Position numbers and translations under genes: made by a program. From assembly GCA_015501585.1 (NCBI GenBank), contig JADNRY010000001.1, forward strand, positions 558,001-622,000: 64,000 bases of DNA, written 5' to 3'. Source of the DNA: Rhodocollybia butyracea (Eukaryota; Basidiomycota; Agaricomycetes; Agaricales; Omphalotaceae). Below are positions 23,188 through 34,456 of the stretch, piece by piece (the first letter of the stretch is position 1; each line of letters starts with the position of its first letter). The notes under the pieces were generated by a model. It had not been told where the DNA came from. It was given only the letters and a program-made list of their open reading frames with translations, and did not search any database.

Positions 23188-26100
23188 ATGGAAAGCTCAG
23201 ATCAAATCCGCTCCTCTTTGACAACAAGTCGAACTCAGTCCCAACAAGGTTTATCATTCTCAAATATTGCAACTAAGTGCATACTAATAGCTCTTATCAG
23301 CCATATCAATATCATTATCTACTGACAGTCAGGGGAATCCTATTGCAAGTCGCGCCGCGTTAGAGCAAGCACTGTACGTATACATTGTTACATTGTCAAG
23401 AGTACAGATTAACTGAATGTCTCCTTAGCGCTACTATTTCTACTAAGAGACCTCTCCATCATGCTTTACAAGAGATGAATGTGAAGTTCACGCAAAGAGC
23501 AAAAGTAAATGAGTTGAAAATTCTTTTGTTAAATGCACGGTACGTTGAGTTTGTAACTTTATCTGTTCATTAATTCTTACCGTTGAATTCTCGTTGAATT
23601 CTTAGCTTTCCAAATGCAAATACCAATGATCTTTCTATGCCGGCTCATTCTCTGGATGCCAGTGCTCTCGCTGCCTCTAACCGCCCTCCTTTGACATACG
23701 CTTCAGCACCTAAACAAGCTGGAAGTGGGAGTACCGTCAGAAACATCACTTCAGCACTTGATCCTCCTTGTCTCACTCTCTTCCCGCCCAATCGAGGCCC
23801 GTCCATGTCCTCATCTGTCCCTGCAAACTCTCAGCTTCCGGCATCCGTGTCGTCATTGATTCCTGTAGTCCCTCAGCTTCCCGCGTCTGTGTCATCATCT
23901 GGTCTTGAACCTGTGACACTCTATACTGGTGATGGCGATGAAGCAGACCTCGTGAATGCCTTCAACATTGAAGGAGCACATGGCGAAGAGATTTTTGGAT
24001 ATGATCTCACCCCCGTGATGGAAGACTCCGACTCCGACTCTGAGGATGAGGATGATTTGGACTGTAATGAGAATTTCAAAAAGCAAGTTCGTGTTGAGGC
24101 TTCTGCCCGCTTCGAAAAAAAATTGCCGTGCGGGTGGGAGAAAAACTCAGGATGCTATGATTCGCCGATGGAAGGTGAGATGAATGCCTTTTAGATGAAT
24201 AACACTAATGCCTCCCTAGGAGTTCATCTCAATTGCAAAGTTCAATCAATGGAAAATTTTGGACGATATTGTTGATGAGCATTCGCTGCTTCTTTACATC
24301 AAATACACCGCTGAACGTCCGAAGCAAACACGACAAGGGGTTGATATTAAAGGTACATTTGTTGGTGCCGTATGTTATTTTTCCGATCTTCTGTCTCAAA
24401 TATTGATGCATTACATCTGATACAGGCTCAGCTCAAGAAACAGTACTTTGGTGCCCTCCGCATCCGAAAGCAGCAAGAGGCAGCTGACCCATCTCTCAAA
24501 ACCAAACGGCCTGCAACCTCAGTGATAGTATGGGATGCCATCAAGAATCGGATGGACGAGGCATTGAACAGGGAATGGAGGTACGTCTGTTTTCCATAGA
24601 TGTGCACATTCCGGAATCTGAGTCTGAGGTTTTTTCAGCGGCGATATCAATAACCCCGACGATGATGCTGAAGACATCATCGCTCAAACCTTCCTTGACG
24701 CAATGACTCAAGATAAAATGGACAAAATCAATCTTGCTTTTTTACAGCACTCGCACAGTAAGTTAACTCTCATCTCTTAACTATGTATTTGACAAATAAT
24801 CTGTAGTGCGTCAAGCAGTGTTTGGGCATCTAGCTCACACCGCCCAACATGCCTCAGGTAACCGTGGTGACGACTTCCGTGCATACAGGCTTGCGGAACT
24901 ACAGCCATACACCATGATACATCCCAACAAAGTCACAGCTATGCATTGTACCATCGGAATGCAGAGTGAGGAAAAGGCTGGCCGGCGAGGCATGAAAACA
25001 GTTTGCAGCTTCTTTCATTTATGCCACATGCGCTGATGGTTATTCACAGCGTGTTAATCCTTCCTACTCAGTATTTGTAGCGCATGCTGACCCTCTGTGG
25101 TGTCCACAAGGGGCATGGGCAATGTATCATCATCTCATCCATGATGTTGAGCATATCAGTGACAAATGCGATATTTCTTGGGATCTCAACAAAACGTGGC
25201 GCAAGGTAAACGAAAATACTTAAAAGGCAATGTAAATTGACTTGAATGTTTCCAGATACATGTACTGCATGGGCCGGACTCACCAGAGACTCCTCTTTCT
25301 GGATCAAGCCTCTATAACTTGTACCGACGTGCACTTGATCTTGCTGGCATGAAATCAAAAATGAAGCAACATCTTCCGTGTCATTTGCTCGGATATAAGA
25401 ATGAAAAAATGGGGTGCGTCTGCTCATGGTGGTGATGCTTTGCGCTAATATGTTGATATAGTGTTGACCCCAACGCCACTGCTAAAATGGGATGGAGTCA
25501 CGGATCAACGTTTTTTCGACACATATGCCCCAGCACTTCCGAAAGCTGTATGTTGATATTTCTCACTGTTTTTCAAACCTACTTACTCTTTCATAGGCAA
25601 TCCTTGGTGCGCATGGGTTCAAGGAACATGAAGGATATGATCCAATTTGGCGACACATTCATGTCCCTGACCAATTTCTCACCTTGATGTGTCCAATGGC
25701 TGAAGAAGTCTTGGACAGTATTGTTGGTATGATTTCTATCACTGGGATATCAACCATTTACTTACATTTGTGATGCACAGGACATCAGAATTTAACTGGA
25801 GCTGCAAATTACTGGACTATGATAATCAATCTACGTCCGTATCTCTTTCAAGTAAGTACCTTTGAGGTCGTCCAAGTCTTCGCTGTAATTTATTATGTTA
25901 TTTCAGTGTGCGGCAGCGATTTTTCAAGTGTGCCCAAAATCTTCGGTCTTTCGACTTCCTGCATTGGCAAATTCCGATGTCCAGAATTGGATGAGGAGTA
26001 CATTCCCAACTGATCTGTCATTGCTTAAGGCCAATGCTGGTAACCCCTGGACCTTGAGCGACTTCAAAATGACATCCTTCAGCGTGAACTCTCAGCTATG

Positions 26101-27298
26101 AATGCTACATTACAATCGCAATCAGCTCAAATTTCCCGTCTCCTGCAGATTGTGGAACGTCGAACAGAGATTTTCTCACCAGCGAAAGGATACAGTATTG
26201 CGAAGTATCATCAATCTGGTAAGTTAGCCCCATTGTTTCAGGAAACAGATCTTTTAATATAGCATAGCTACTACTGCAGGTTCCACCCATTCAATGTCGG
26301 ATCTGCTTCCCGCGGTGGAGATTGGTTCAGTATCTTGCGCCGTTAATCATAATTCAAGTGTCTATGAAGCTAAAGATGAGACACTACGTGCGTTTGCAAA
26401 CAGTGTTTCACCAAAGACACCTCAAGTACGTGATATCACTCAAGTTGATTATGTACTGCCGGATACTGCTGCGTTTTACGCTCCAGGTAAGTCTGGCGCG
26501 ATTATATTAGTACACGGGTATAGCTAATCAATATCTGTATCGAGGCGCTCCTCATGGCATTTGGCCCCCTCTTTTCGGTCAGAAGTCCATCCGGTGGGAT
26601 GATGTATTCAATGCAGTGCATCCGAGGTCTGCTAACCGTTGTTGGAGTTGTTGGAAGCCAGGAAAAACTCTGGGGTCATATAAAATATCCGAGATTTGGG
26701 ATATTTGGACACAGGGTGAAGTCGTTGTTGATAACGATGGTGTTCAAACTGGGTTGAAGCCTCCTTTGGGTTTAGTGGAACAACATTTCCGAGAAAAGTG
26801 GCGGAGCGGAAAAGTTGATAATGCCAAGATTGTCAGTCCAATCTATTGCTCGATATATATCTACTGATCAAACTCCATAGGATGGAAAGCAGTGGGAACG
26901 ATTTCGAGAGATCCCAGAGTGGATTGATGGACAAGCATCATCTCGCGGTGTTTCACCGCAATCACTTATCCAAGAACTTGAAAACATGTGCAAGACTGAT
27001 AGTGGGACAGCGCTATCACTCAACCAGCTCCGACTTATTCTTAAGACTCAGCGAGAGACTACAAGTGCTGTCACTCCAACCGCAATAGACACACCTGATC
27101 CTCAAAGTGATGTACCTGTGGCTTCTTTCAGTCCTGTATGTCTGCTCATCTCTCATTCCTGTCCTCTGTTCAACTTCATTTCAGTTAGCTGATACAAGCA
27201 CGACTGCTACTACATCCACCCATCATACCTCAGATTCAACCAAGAGACGCAAACCTGCAGCTGATCCTCGTCGGCCAAAAAAGCTGAAGACTGCCTAG
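23188..27298 (+). mobile_element. degenerate Crypton-like tyrosine recombinase gene
   Basis: Multi-exon gene starting at ATG 23188 (MESSDQIRSS) and ending at TAG 27298. In order it has a SAP-like helix pair (LHHALQEMNVKFTQR..VNELKILLLNAR), a Ser/Pro spacer and an acidic patch, then a helical domain (IRRWKEFISIAKFNQWKIL). Next is a tyrosine-recombinase-like core: HADPLWCPQGAWAMYHHL, KTWRKIHVLHGP, HLPCHLLGY, KMGWSHGS, DTYAP. The C-terminal part has a GCR1_C-like DNA-binding domain (ISEIWDIWTQGE..GLVEQHFREKWR). This order is that of basidiomycete Cryptons. The copy is broken by single-base changes at A8 (24115-24122), T6 (25511-25516) and C4 (26044-26047). The HxxR arginine reads Cys. It is no longer autonomous. 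The Crypton assignment is from remembered family features. Confidence 0.65.
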
Positions 27299-27394
27299 TA
27301 ATATTTTTACGACTTGCACTTTTTCTTAAATATTTTGTATTTGCACACACGTAGCCATTAATTGTTTATATTATGTATATACAGGCTTTGAACA

Positions 27395-27810
27395 CTACCT
27401 ACAATTAATTTTGCATCTGAAAATATTGTGTCCACATGCCAATGGTAAGAACGAAAAATTGAGACAGAGTGTGTGTGGGCCAGACTTCAGCGCACAGTCA
27501 TTAATCTGACAGTTCTGTGAAGCCGCTGCTTTAGTATATGCGCGCTCGCAACTAACAAGCCAAATGCTATGCAAGCCATCAGAAGATATTTAATAATAAA
27601 TTTCCGTGTAACATACCTGAGATCTACACCGATAATGAAAGTCTGGGGTCCATCAGGGCCAGTAGTACAAGGAGTGCCATTGACTGTTGAGTAGTTCAAG
27701 AGGGAAACACGTTGCTGTGCAGGTTCCAAGATCTATGCTATTAGATTAGTTGGCTGATTTTATTGACGGAATCAAGAGGCACTTACTGGCCAAAGTCCAT
27801 TCACTCCCAT
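27395..27810 (-). pseudogene. XPG/FEN-type nuclease N-terminal fragment
   Basis: Starting at 27810, three phased exons (27810-27787, 27732-27617, 27566-27395) read MGVNGLWP|ILEPAQQRVS...FIIGVDLS|IWLVSCERA. MGVxGLW at the extreme N-terminus, followed by GVDxS(I/V)W, is the N-domain signature of XPG/Rad2/FEN1 structure-specific nucleases. The frame then drifts into sequence without the expected catalytic I-region and stops at 27395. That is about 100 bp beyond the 3' end of the recombinase gene, which runs the other way. No later XPG motif is found in the window, so this is a truncated copy, perhaps cut by insertion of the Crypton-like element. Confidence 0.65.
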
Positions 27811-27999
27811 GATTATTGAGAAAACTTGTAAGCGAAAGAGAGAATGAGAAAGGGGTACAATTGATCGACTTGCTGGAGTGAGTAAGTAATCGCACCGATG
27901 CATCCAAACACGACTGAGCACTGGTTTCATTATTATTACTTATACTATGTAGCTATGTACACTCAGTATGTAGGTGGTGCAGTCACATACTACAACGTC

Positions 28000-28216
28000 G
28001 CCTACAGATGGGCGACTGGTCATATCACGCGCCAGCCTAAAATCGGTTGACCCGCCCAGCGAGAAACACGGTGACACAGCGGATGCAAACAGACGGGCGC
28101 CGAGTGACCAGAAGGCGAGCGAGAGGGAAAGCCCGCCTAGCGGAGTTTTAAAAATAGCCGAGACTGGCGCTTAACTCGCTGACACCCGCGCTGACATGAA
28201 GGCGGGTCACCCGAAA
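28000..28216. repeat. GC-rich right boundary of the mobile-element island
   Basis: A GC-rich block with CGAGTGACC (28111), CTCGCTGACACCCGCGCTGAC (28174-28194, abbreviated here) and GGCGGGTCACCCG. Read on the minus strand it presents AGCGGG, CCGCC, GTCAGCG and GGTCACTCG in the same order as the block at 22960-23060. It may be the other end of a 5.2-kb element, or part of the adjacent dispersed repeat. Confidence 0.4.
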
Positions 28217-28327
28217 CCCGCTATAGAACTAAAGAACGGTTTACATAGCACGCCGTGACCATATTGTGTGACAGCAAAGATCACGAAGCTTCGGCGCTCC
28301 GGCGAATAACATGACTCGATAAGATTT

Positions 28328-28853
28328 GATAAGATATGAGTGTTATACATCGAACGGAACCTCCCTCTTTTTGGAAAAGTTTTGATGATCGTTAGATTCG
28401 CTCGACATTTAATCAATTTATGTAGGAGTTATTCGAGGTTATACGCTGTTATACGTGTGTTCCAGTACCACTAAGTGCTCATTCTAAGTCTGTTATGTGC
28501 GCAGGACTAAGCCTGGAGCGACTTGGAAGGTAAGTGATACAGTCAGATACATATATATAATGCTACCAGATGTTACAGCTCAAGGACCATTTAACGCGAT
28601 TAATATATGAGAGAGCGTGTCAAAATGACGCGTGTTCACTGTGTATATGTTCCCCCTTCTTGGTGGGTTGTTCTGCTTTGTGGAGAACGTAGACACAACG
28701 AATGACACGATTGGCCTGCAAATCTAGCCTTATTAGAATTTCTTTGTCCATGGTCCATGGTCGCCATGGTCTGAACTGATTTTTCTAAAAGTTTCTAAAT
28801 TAATCAAATCATACCTGTCACAACATTTAGAAATAATCTAGGATCCTAAATCC
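28328..28853 (-). repeat. dispersed repeat, copy 2 (inverted relative to copy 1)
   Basis: Shares an exact 27-nt block (28328-28354) and a near-exact 18-nt block (28836-28853) with copy 1 at 20556-20744, both in reverse orientation and in the same relative order. This copy has about 340 bp more between the blocks, including three copies of CCATGGT near 28748-28772. Together the copies bracket the pseudogene and mobile-element island. Confidence 0.6.
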
Positions 28854-28978
28854 CCACGGAAGGTCGCCTACTGAGTAGTAGTACTAGTCGTCTGGACCCC
28901 GGAGCAAACTCGGAGATAAAATCAAGGTTTGTTCAGGTGGCTGTGCTTCACTTGCTTCATCTCAATATTATCATAGTC

Positions 28979-31900
28979 ATGGATAAATTCAAAACTCTTG
29001 AACCGCTCAAATTATACTCTACTTCTGCTCGCAAAAACTCCCTGGCACCTCACAGCCAATTTGTTGGCAAACTTCCATCCGATCTTCATCTATTAATCCT
29101 CTCGTATCTTCCGATTCCGGATTTTTCTGCCTACGCGCGGTGTTCACATGCAACAGCTGCGTTGGCCGAGAGCGAGAAATTATGGGAGACGAGACTAAAA
29201 TCACTTGGGATCACGAGCCAGGACAGCAAAGATGGTTTAGGACTTGATGGTGTATTAAATGATCTAGAAGCTCATTCACGAGAGAAGGCTGCGGAATCTC
29301 GAGCAGCAGCTCCTCCAACAATATCCGTAGATGATGATTTTGGTGACTTTGCTGAATCAGTTAATGTTCCACCAGATGAAATGGGTGATTTCGTTGGCGC
29401 TTTCCAGACTACAGCTTCGTTGTGGACAAATATGAACACTTTTAAATCTCCACTAACAACAGCTTCTTCATATCGAGGCCAATACATCCGCGCACATTCA
29501 CTTCTGAAGCCACTGACTTCTACCCTTTCATCGTCATCCCCTCCACACATCATCCTCAATTCCCTCTCCACAGCTATAACTCGCTCAGCCCCTTCCCTAC
29601 GACATGAAGCTTCCACCCTCCGTCTCCTCTCACTTTTTCTGTCTCTTCGCATACAGCCAATTCGCAAATGGCGCGAATGTAAAACCGCGCTTAGAAGTGC
29701 TATGGACCGATTTGACGCCGGCTTACTCGCTGCCTTTGACCAGGCAGACGAGCGAGGAGACGAAGCCGGAATGAGAGAAGCTTCGGAAGCAAGTTGGCTG
29801 GTTTCTGATGGAAATGAAAGTGACTGGGAGTTGAGCAAAGTCTGGGCGGAGAAACGAGAGATATTCTATGACCAACCTTGGGATCCACTGACTAATTTCA
29901 CGTCGGACAATCGCCTAGCTTTTGACGCCATGGATGACTTTATGGAGTCTCATGTTCTGCCCGCCGTGTCTTCACATGGTTTACGCGCTCTACGGGCGTT
30001 CCCACCTCAAGCACGTCTGCGTGTCCTGTATTCCTTCGCCGATCGCGTCGCTTCAGACGTCGTCGGTGAATACATCCAATCTGTTCTGACGCGAGCACGA
30101 GAAATTAGTGTTGACGCCTATTTGAAGGCGACGGCTGCAAGTTTCAGAGAAGCATGGAAGATGGTTGATGTTATCACAGGAGTTGTTGCAGGCGCAGAGA
30201 AAAAGGAAGATCCGACATCTGAGTCTACTTCTAGGGCCAGAGCCAGAGCCGGGGACGTTGTGTAAGAGCCTCTGCCTTCTTCAAATATCACGGAACTTAT
30301 ATTTCGCCAGCTACCACATGTTCGAACCAAATATGGACGAATATCTCGATGAAGAAGCTGACGCTATCAAACCCGCTTTTGAAGGGGTATGCAAAGGCTG
30401 GGATCGACGCTTAACCACTGAACATGCTTCCCAACACAATTTTCTTAGCTCTCAGAACCCTTCTCAGGTTAAACGGAATGTTTTAGCGTCATTTGCGGAC
30501 GTCCTGCTACTCCCCGTTACCATCGTCCCAAAAATCGGAGGGGCTGTTGGTGGAGCTCTGGTCAGCGGCGGAACCGCCGTAGGAGGGGCGGCGGCTCAAG
30601 GAATTGCTATGCTGAACCCTCAGAGATGGGGAGGCTCCACCAATAACGTTCCAGAGGGATATAGAAGGCATGGTGATGACGACAACGACATGATGTTTGA
30701 GATTGGGTCCGATGATGAAGATGAGAATGAAAAGGATGCTCCCAAAGCTACCCATCTACAACTGAATGACTGGGGTAATTCAGAAAAAGACGTCCCTGCC
30801 GCTCCAAACTCAGCTACCACCGCAGCTCTAAACCAGCTGGAGCAACTCGACACTCTACTCTCGCTCGACGTAGCTCTTGAACTCATACAAATATCTCGTG
30901 AAGCGCTCAAGAGGCTCCAAACATTTATTGGCTACTCCGATCATGCTGGGGAGAACGATAAAGGAAGAATAGGGACTAGAGTACAGGACACCATCGAAGA
31001 GATATTTATATTAATGCTTCAAGCTTTGGGAGAGGGACATATCCGAGCTGGGTTCTCTAGGTGTGTAAATGTCAATGTGTTTTACTACATCTCAAAAAAT
31101 ATTTCTAGAGCTACGGAACGCATGACAACATACAACCCCTCTGAGCATTCCTCGGACCAAGGAGGGGTAGCGGTCGCTCCATTATTACAGTTCTTTGAGC
31201 TCGTACATATCGGAGACACGATACAAAGTATGGTGCAGGTGTACTTTGATAAGGAGATGGTAAGTGTTTCCCGGAGTTGAGTTGACTACTATGCCTTTCT
31301 CAGCTGTTAGTAGGCTCCCCATATCTCAACACATGATTTTCTGAACACCGTACTCCGCGAGAAAAAGCGATTCGAGAACGCCCTCGATGATTCTGTGGCT
31401 GGAGGCCTCAATGCTGGGACCTCGGTTCTGATGTCCCAAGTCGAGCACATAATCCTCACCTACACCAAACCTCGGGAGTATTACCCTCCTGAGAACGTCA
31501 AAGTCGAAGAGTTAGATTTGACACAGCCCACGAAAGGGTGTATGGAAGCTATACGATGTCTCGAAGTCCATTGCAGGCTGGTCAAGGGGAGTACGAGTAG
31601 GGAAGTGTTAGAAGTGTTTTATGAAGAGGTGGGGCTTAGGCTTATCAGGTTTGTGGGCTACAGCTTGAATTTAGCAGTCTGAATATCATTTCTTCTAGTA
31701 TTCTTCAAAAACATATCAAGCGCCAAATTATCTCCCTCTCCGGCGGTTTTCTCGTCATCGCTGACCTGAATGCCTATCATACTTTTATTACTAGAACCTT
31801 AAAAGTCCCTTCGACGTCCCGTATCGCCGGGGATTTCGCAAATTTGAAGATGTTGGGGCATGTCTATGTCGTCGAGGACGCGAAGGATCTTGCGCAGATT

Positions 31901-32115
31901 GTGAGAGATGTGACGAGGTATGGAGGGGCGTATAGGCCGGAGGTGAGTTTAGGTCGTAATCCATCCCGCTCACTACTCATGCTACCATCTTTGATTCCTT
32001 TGCGCAGGACATCTACGAGTTTATTCAACGGCGATCAGACTGGAAGAAGATTGAAAAGACGGTAGATAAGACGATGTATAACCTGAGTTTCAAGGAGGAT
32101 TGTGTTGTTTTTTGA
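28979..32115 (+). CDS. RCY1: recyclin-1, F-box endosomal recycling factor
   Basis: 956 aa in six exons (28979-30261, 30311-31060, 31109-31259, 31314-31648, 31699-31942, 32008-32115). An F-box (about residues 31-75: LPSDLHLLILSYLPIPDFSAYARCS) is followed by a disordered acidic linker. A long helical Sec10/exocyst-like body fills the rest (TRAREISVDAYLKATAASF, RNVLASFADVLLLPV, EYYPPENVKV). The protein ends CVVF, a CAAX-type prenylation box; yeast Rcy1 also needs its CaaX box. In yeast, Rcy1 with Skp1 recycles endocytosed proteins such as the v-SNARE Snc1 from early endosomes to the plasma membrane. The exon-4 acceptor at 31313 was chosen because the earlier AGs put stops in frame. The ORF is intact. 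Confidence 0.9.
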
Positions 32116-32595
32116 AGTGGAATGAATGTATCATTTGGAAACTGACACCAGCCAAACGCCAGTCGTACAAACTGTTGGCAATATCGTCTTCCCGTTGCAC
32201 CAGCCTCTAAATGCCGCTTTTCAACAGTGATATCTTTCTGTGCGCATGAGCGCTTGTCGCTCGCCTATCAAGCAGCAATCGATCACAAATCAGGTTGGTC
32301 CTGTGCTTGATTCAACATTGATTGTACTGGCTCTTTGTTGATTGTCTCTAGCGTGGACAGGGGGAACCCGTGCAATGGCTGTTGCGACTATATGCTTCAA
32401 TCAGCGAATTAATAATACTGCTGAGTCTCGTAAAAACCACAATGGACATGGATTGATACTCCTTTGGAACGAACGCCATCTTTCTGCATACCCCATCTTG
32501 AGAACTGGCAGCTCAGGGTGCTCTCTTAATACTGGCAAGTGACATTTGAACGAATCAGTCCCAAAACCTCTTTTGAACTCTTTTTTTAGAACCCC
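32116..32595. other. intergenic region
   Basis: RCY1 3' flank and promoter region of the first PPxY membrane protein. A T/A-rich tract (CTCTTTTTTTAGAACC) lies just before the start codon. No gene is seen. Confidence 0.4.
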
Positions 32596-33818
32596 ATGCC
32601 TTCGAATGAAGATGTTGATAGCATAGGCCAACCACCAATTTCTCTTGACGAACGTCCTTCGATCAGCCTGTTATCATCATATTTCAAAGCAACTCTAGTG
32701 TCTACCGTGATACTCTATTGCTTTTCTATAGCATTTCTCTTGCTGTTTGGGATTGATTCCCTGACAACACCCTCATCTGCTTTTATATACGCAGTGTTTC
32801 TCTCTGTTTTCACTGGATTAGTAAGCTACTCTACATGTCTCGTTTATCGTCACTAATGAATTCACAGTCAGTCATCCCTTGGGCAGTATTGGTAAGTCAA
32901 CTTCAGCGTCACCCATGCCTGTAATCAAGCTCATCAAGTGTCACATACCAGGGACGGTTCGCGTTAAAAACCAAAAAGCGAAAACATCACGTACTTTTCA
33001 GCATCATCACTCTATTGCTAATATTCTTCTGGAATCTTACTTTCGCCTTTCCTTCCATACACAAAAGGGTTTCAAGTCATGATACATCTCTTCTTTTTCT
33101 GTTTGTGCAGTACGCCGCTGAAGCTGCAAGTGTGATTGCACTTGGTATACTGACGTGGCCACTCAGGAAAGGTGTGTGGTATAACATTGCCTTCTTATCC
33201 TAGCACCTATCTAAGTATCCAGCAGAAGCTCGTTCGCCCTACGGGCTGCACCAGAAAACAAAACCAGACACCCCCGATCCTGATATCGAAATGTTCCTTG
33301 GACTTGAATCCTCAACCCATGCTGAGCCTCTCAGCCCCGTTACTCTCAGTGTCCCAGGCTCTGGTGTACATAATCCTTTTGATCAAAGCTCGGTGTTATC
33401 CAACCCTTTCGAAGATTTTGATGAGCATCGCTTTAGCTCTTTTACGTCTTTTTCCGGATTATCCGATCACTGGCAGAATGAGAGTGAGCCGGTTCCTGTG
33501 GGACGGGATCAGGACAACAATCCGCGAGATTTTATGATGACAGTGGAGTCCAGGGAACAAGCAGACGGAGACTCGGAATCTTCTCGCGGATTTCGTGACA
33601 CACTGGCGAGTGATAATACCTTCACTTCGCTTCCAAGCTACCATACCCACCCATCGGCGCCTCAAACTCCATACGACCGTCAACCTCCTCCACTTCCGAT
33701 TTTACCCTCGCCCTCAGCGTTTACTAGCGCTGCCATTTCACGACAATTATCTACGTCAACTTTCCGCTGTGATGACCCTCCTCCTAGCTATATGGCTCCT
33801 CCTAGCTATATGGCTTGA
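32596..33818 (+). CDS. four-span membrane protein with C-terminal PPxY motifs, paralog A
   Basis: 340 aa in five exons (32596-32820, 32868-32891, 32952-33068, 33111-33171, 33223-33818). Four predicted helices: VSTVILYCFSIAFLLLF, AVFLSVFTGLSVIPWAVL (made only after splicing a 24-nt exon), FSIITLLLIFFWNLTFAF and AAEAASVIALGIL. A ~200-residue cytosolic tail rich in Ser/Pro/Asp follows and ends PPPSYMAPPSYMA, two overlapping PPxY boxes. The layout resembles MARVEL-like tetraspan proteins, but I do not recognise the family. PPxY boxes are ligands of WW domains in NEDD4/Rsp5 ubiquitin ligases, so ubiquitin-dependent sorting is a reasonable inference. A tandem paralog lies 0.6 kb downstream. All five exons keep frame. 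Confidence 0.75.
33780..33815 (+). repeat. 18-nt tandem duplication doubling the PPSY box
   Basis: CCTCCTAGCTATATGGCT occurs twice in immediate tandem (33780-33797 and 33798-33815), directly before the TGA. It duplicates PPSYMA in paralog A; paralog B has a single PPSY. Confidence 0.9.
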
Positions 33819-34456
33819 AGATTGCTGGCAAGTGAACATGATACCCTAGATTTATCGAATGTAATTACTTCATACCGGAGCTTTTGAAAAGTTCTTAATT
33901 TGGCTATCGATATACAGCTTTGATATCCTGCGACAGCATGACACATCATCATCGATTCAAGAACTTGTTCACAACTTCGCGAGCAGAAGAAAACTGGTAC
34001 ACGGAAGCCTGGTGTTTTCTTCCACAATGTAAAATGTTGCTATCCCATCTCAAGCGGCAAGACCAGATTCTTTGCCTTGCTGATCCAAATTGGTCCGTTG
34101 ACTTGCTCCATTGCCACTGATTTGAACTCGGTTGGAAAGCTGATCCAGAGATATCACACCAATGTTGCTACAGCCCAACAGTACAAACGCATCGTCTGTT
34201 ATGAGTGTTCAACATTGATGATATCGTGATGACGCACCACTAAATCATCAACACTGCAATGATGAAACCGATTTTCTTCAAAAAGGGTGAAGCAAGATAC
34301 CTTTTGGTACAAACTCTAACATCGCCGAATTCAAGCCAGCCAATCGAGCACTGGCAGCAAGGACAGTGTGTTGCGTAACCTTTGACAACTTCGGTAAACA
34401 ATATTTGTATTTTACTGGTTTTATTTTATAACTCGTTGAATGTTATTTTCAGTAGC
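33819..34456. other. spacer between the tandem paralogs
   Basis: 640 nt without a gene. It should contain the promoter of paralog B, with a T-rich tract before the start codon. I see no clear duplication of the paralog A upstream region. Confidence 0.4.
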
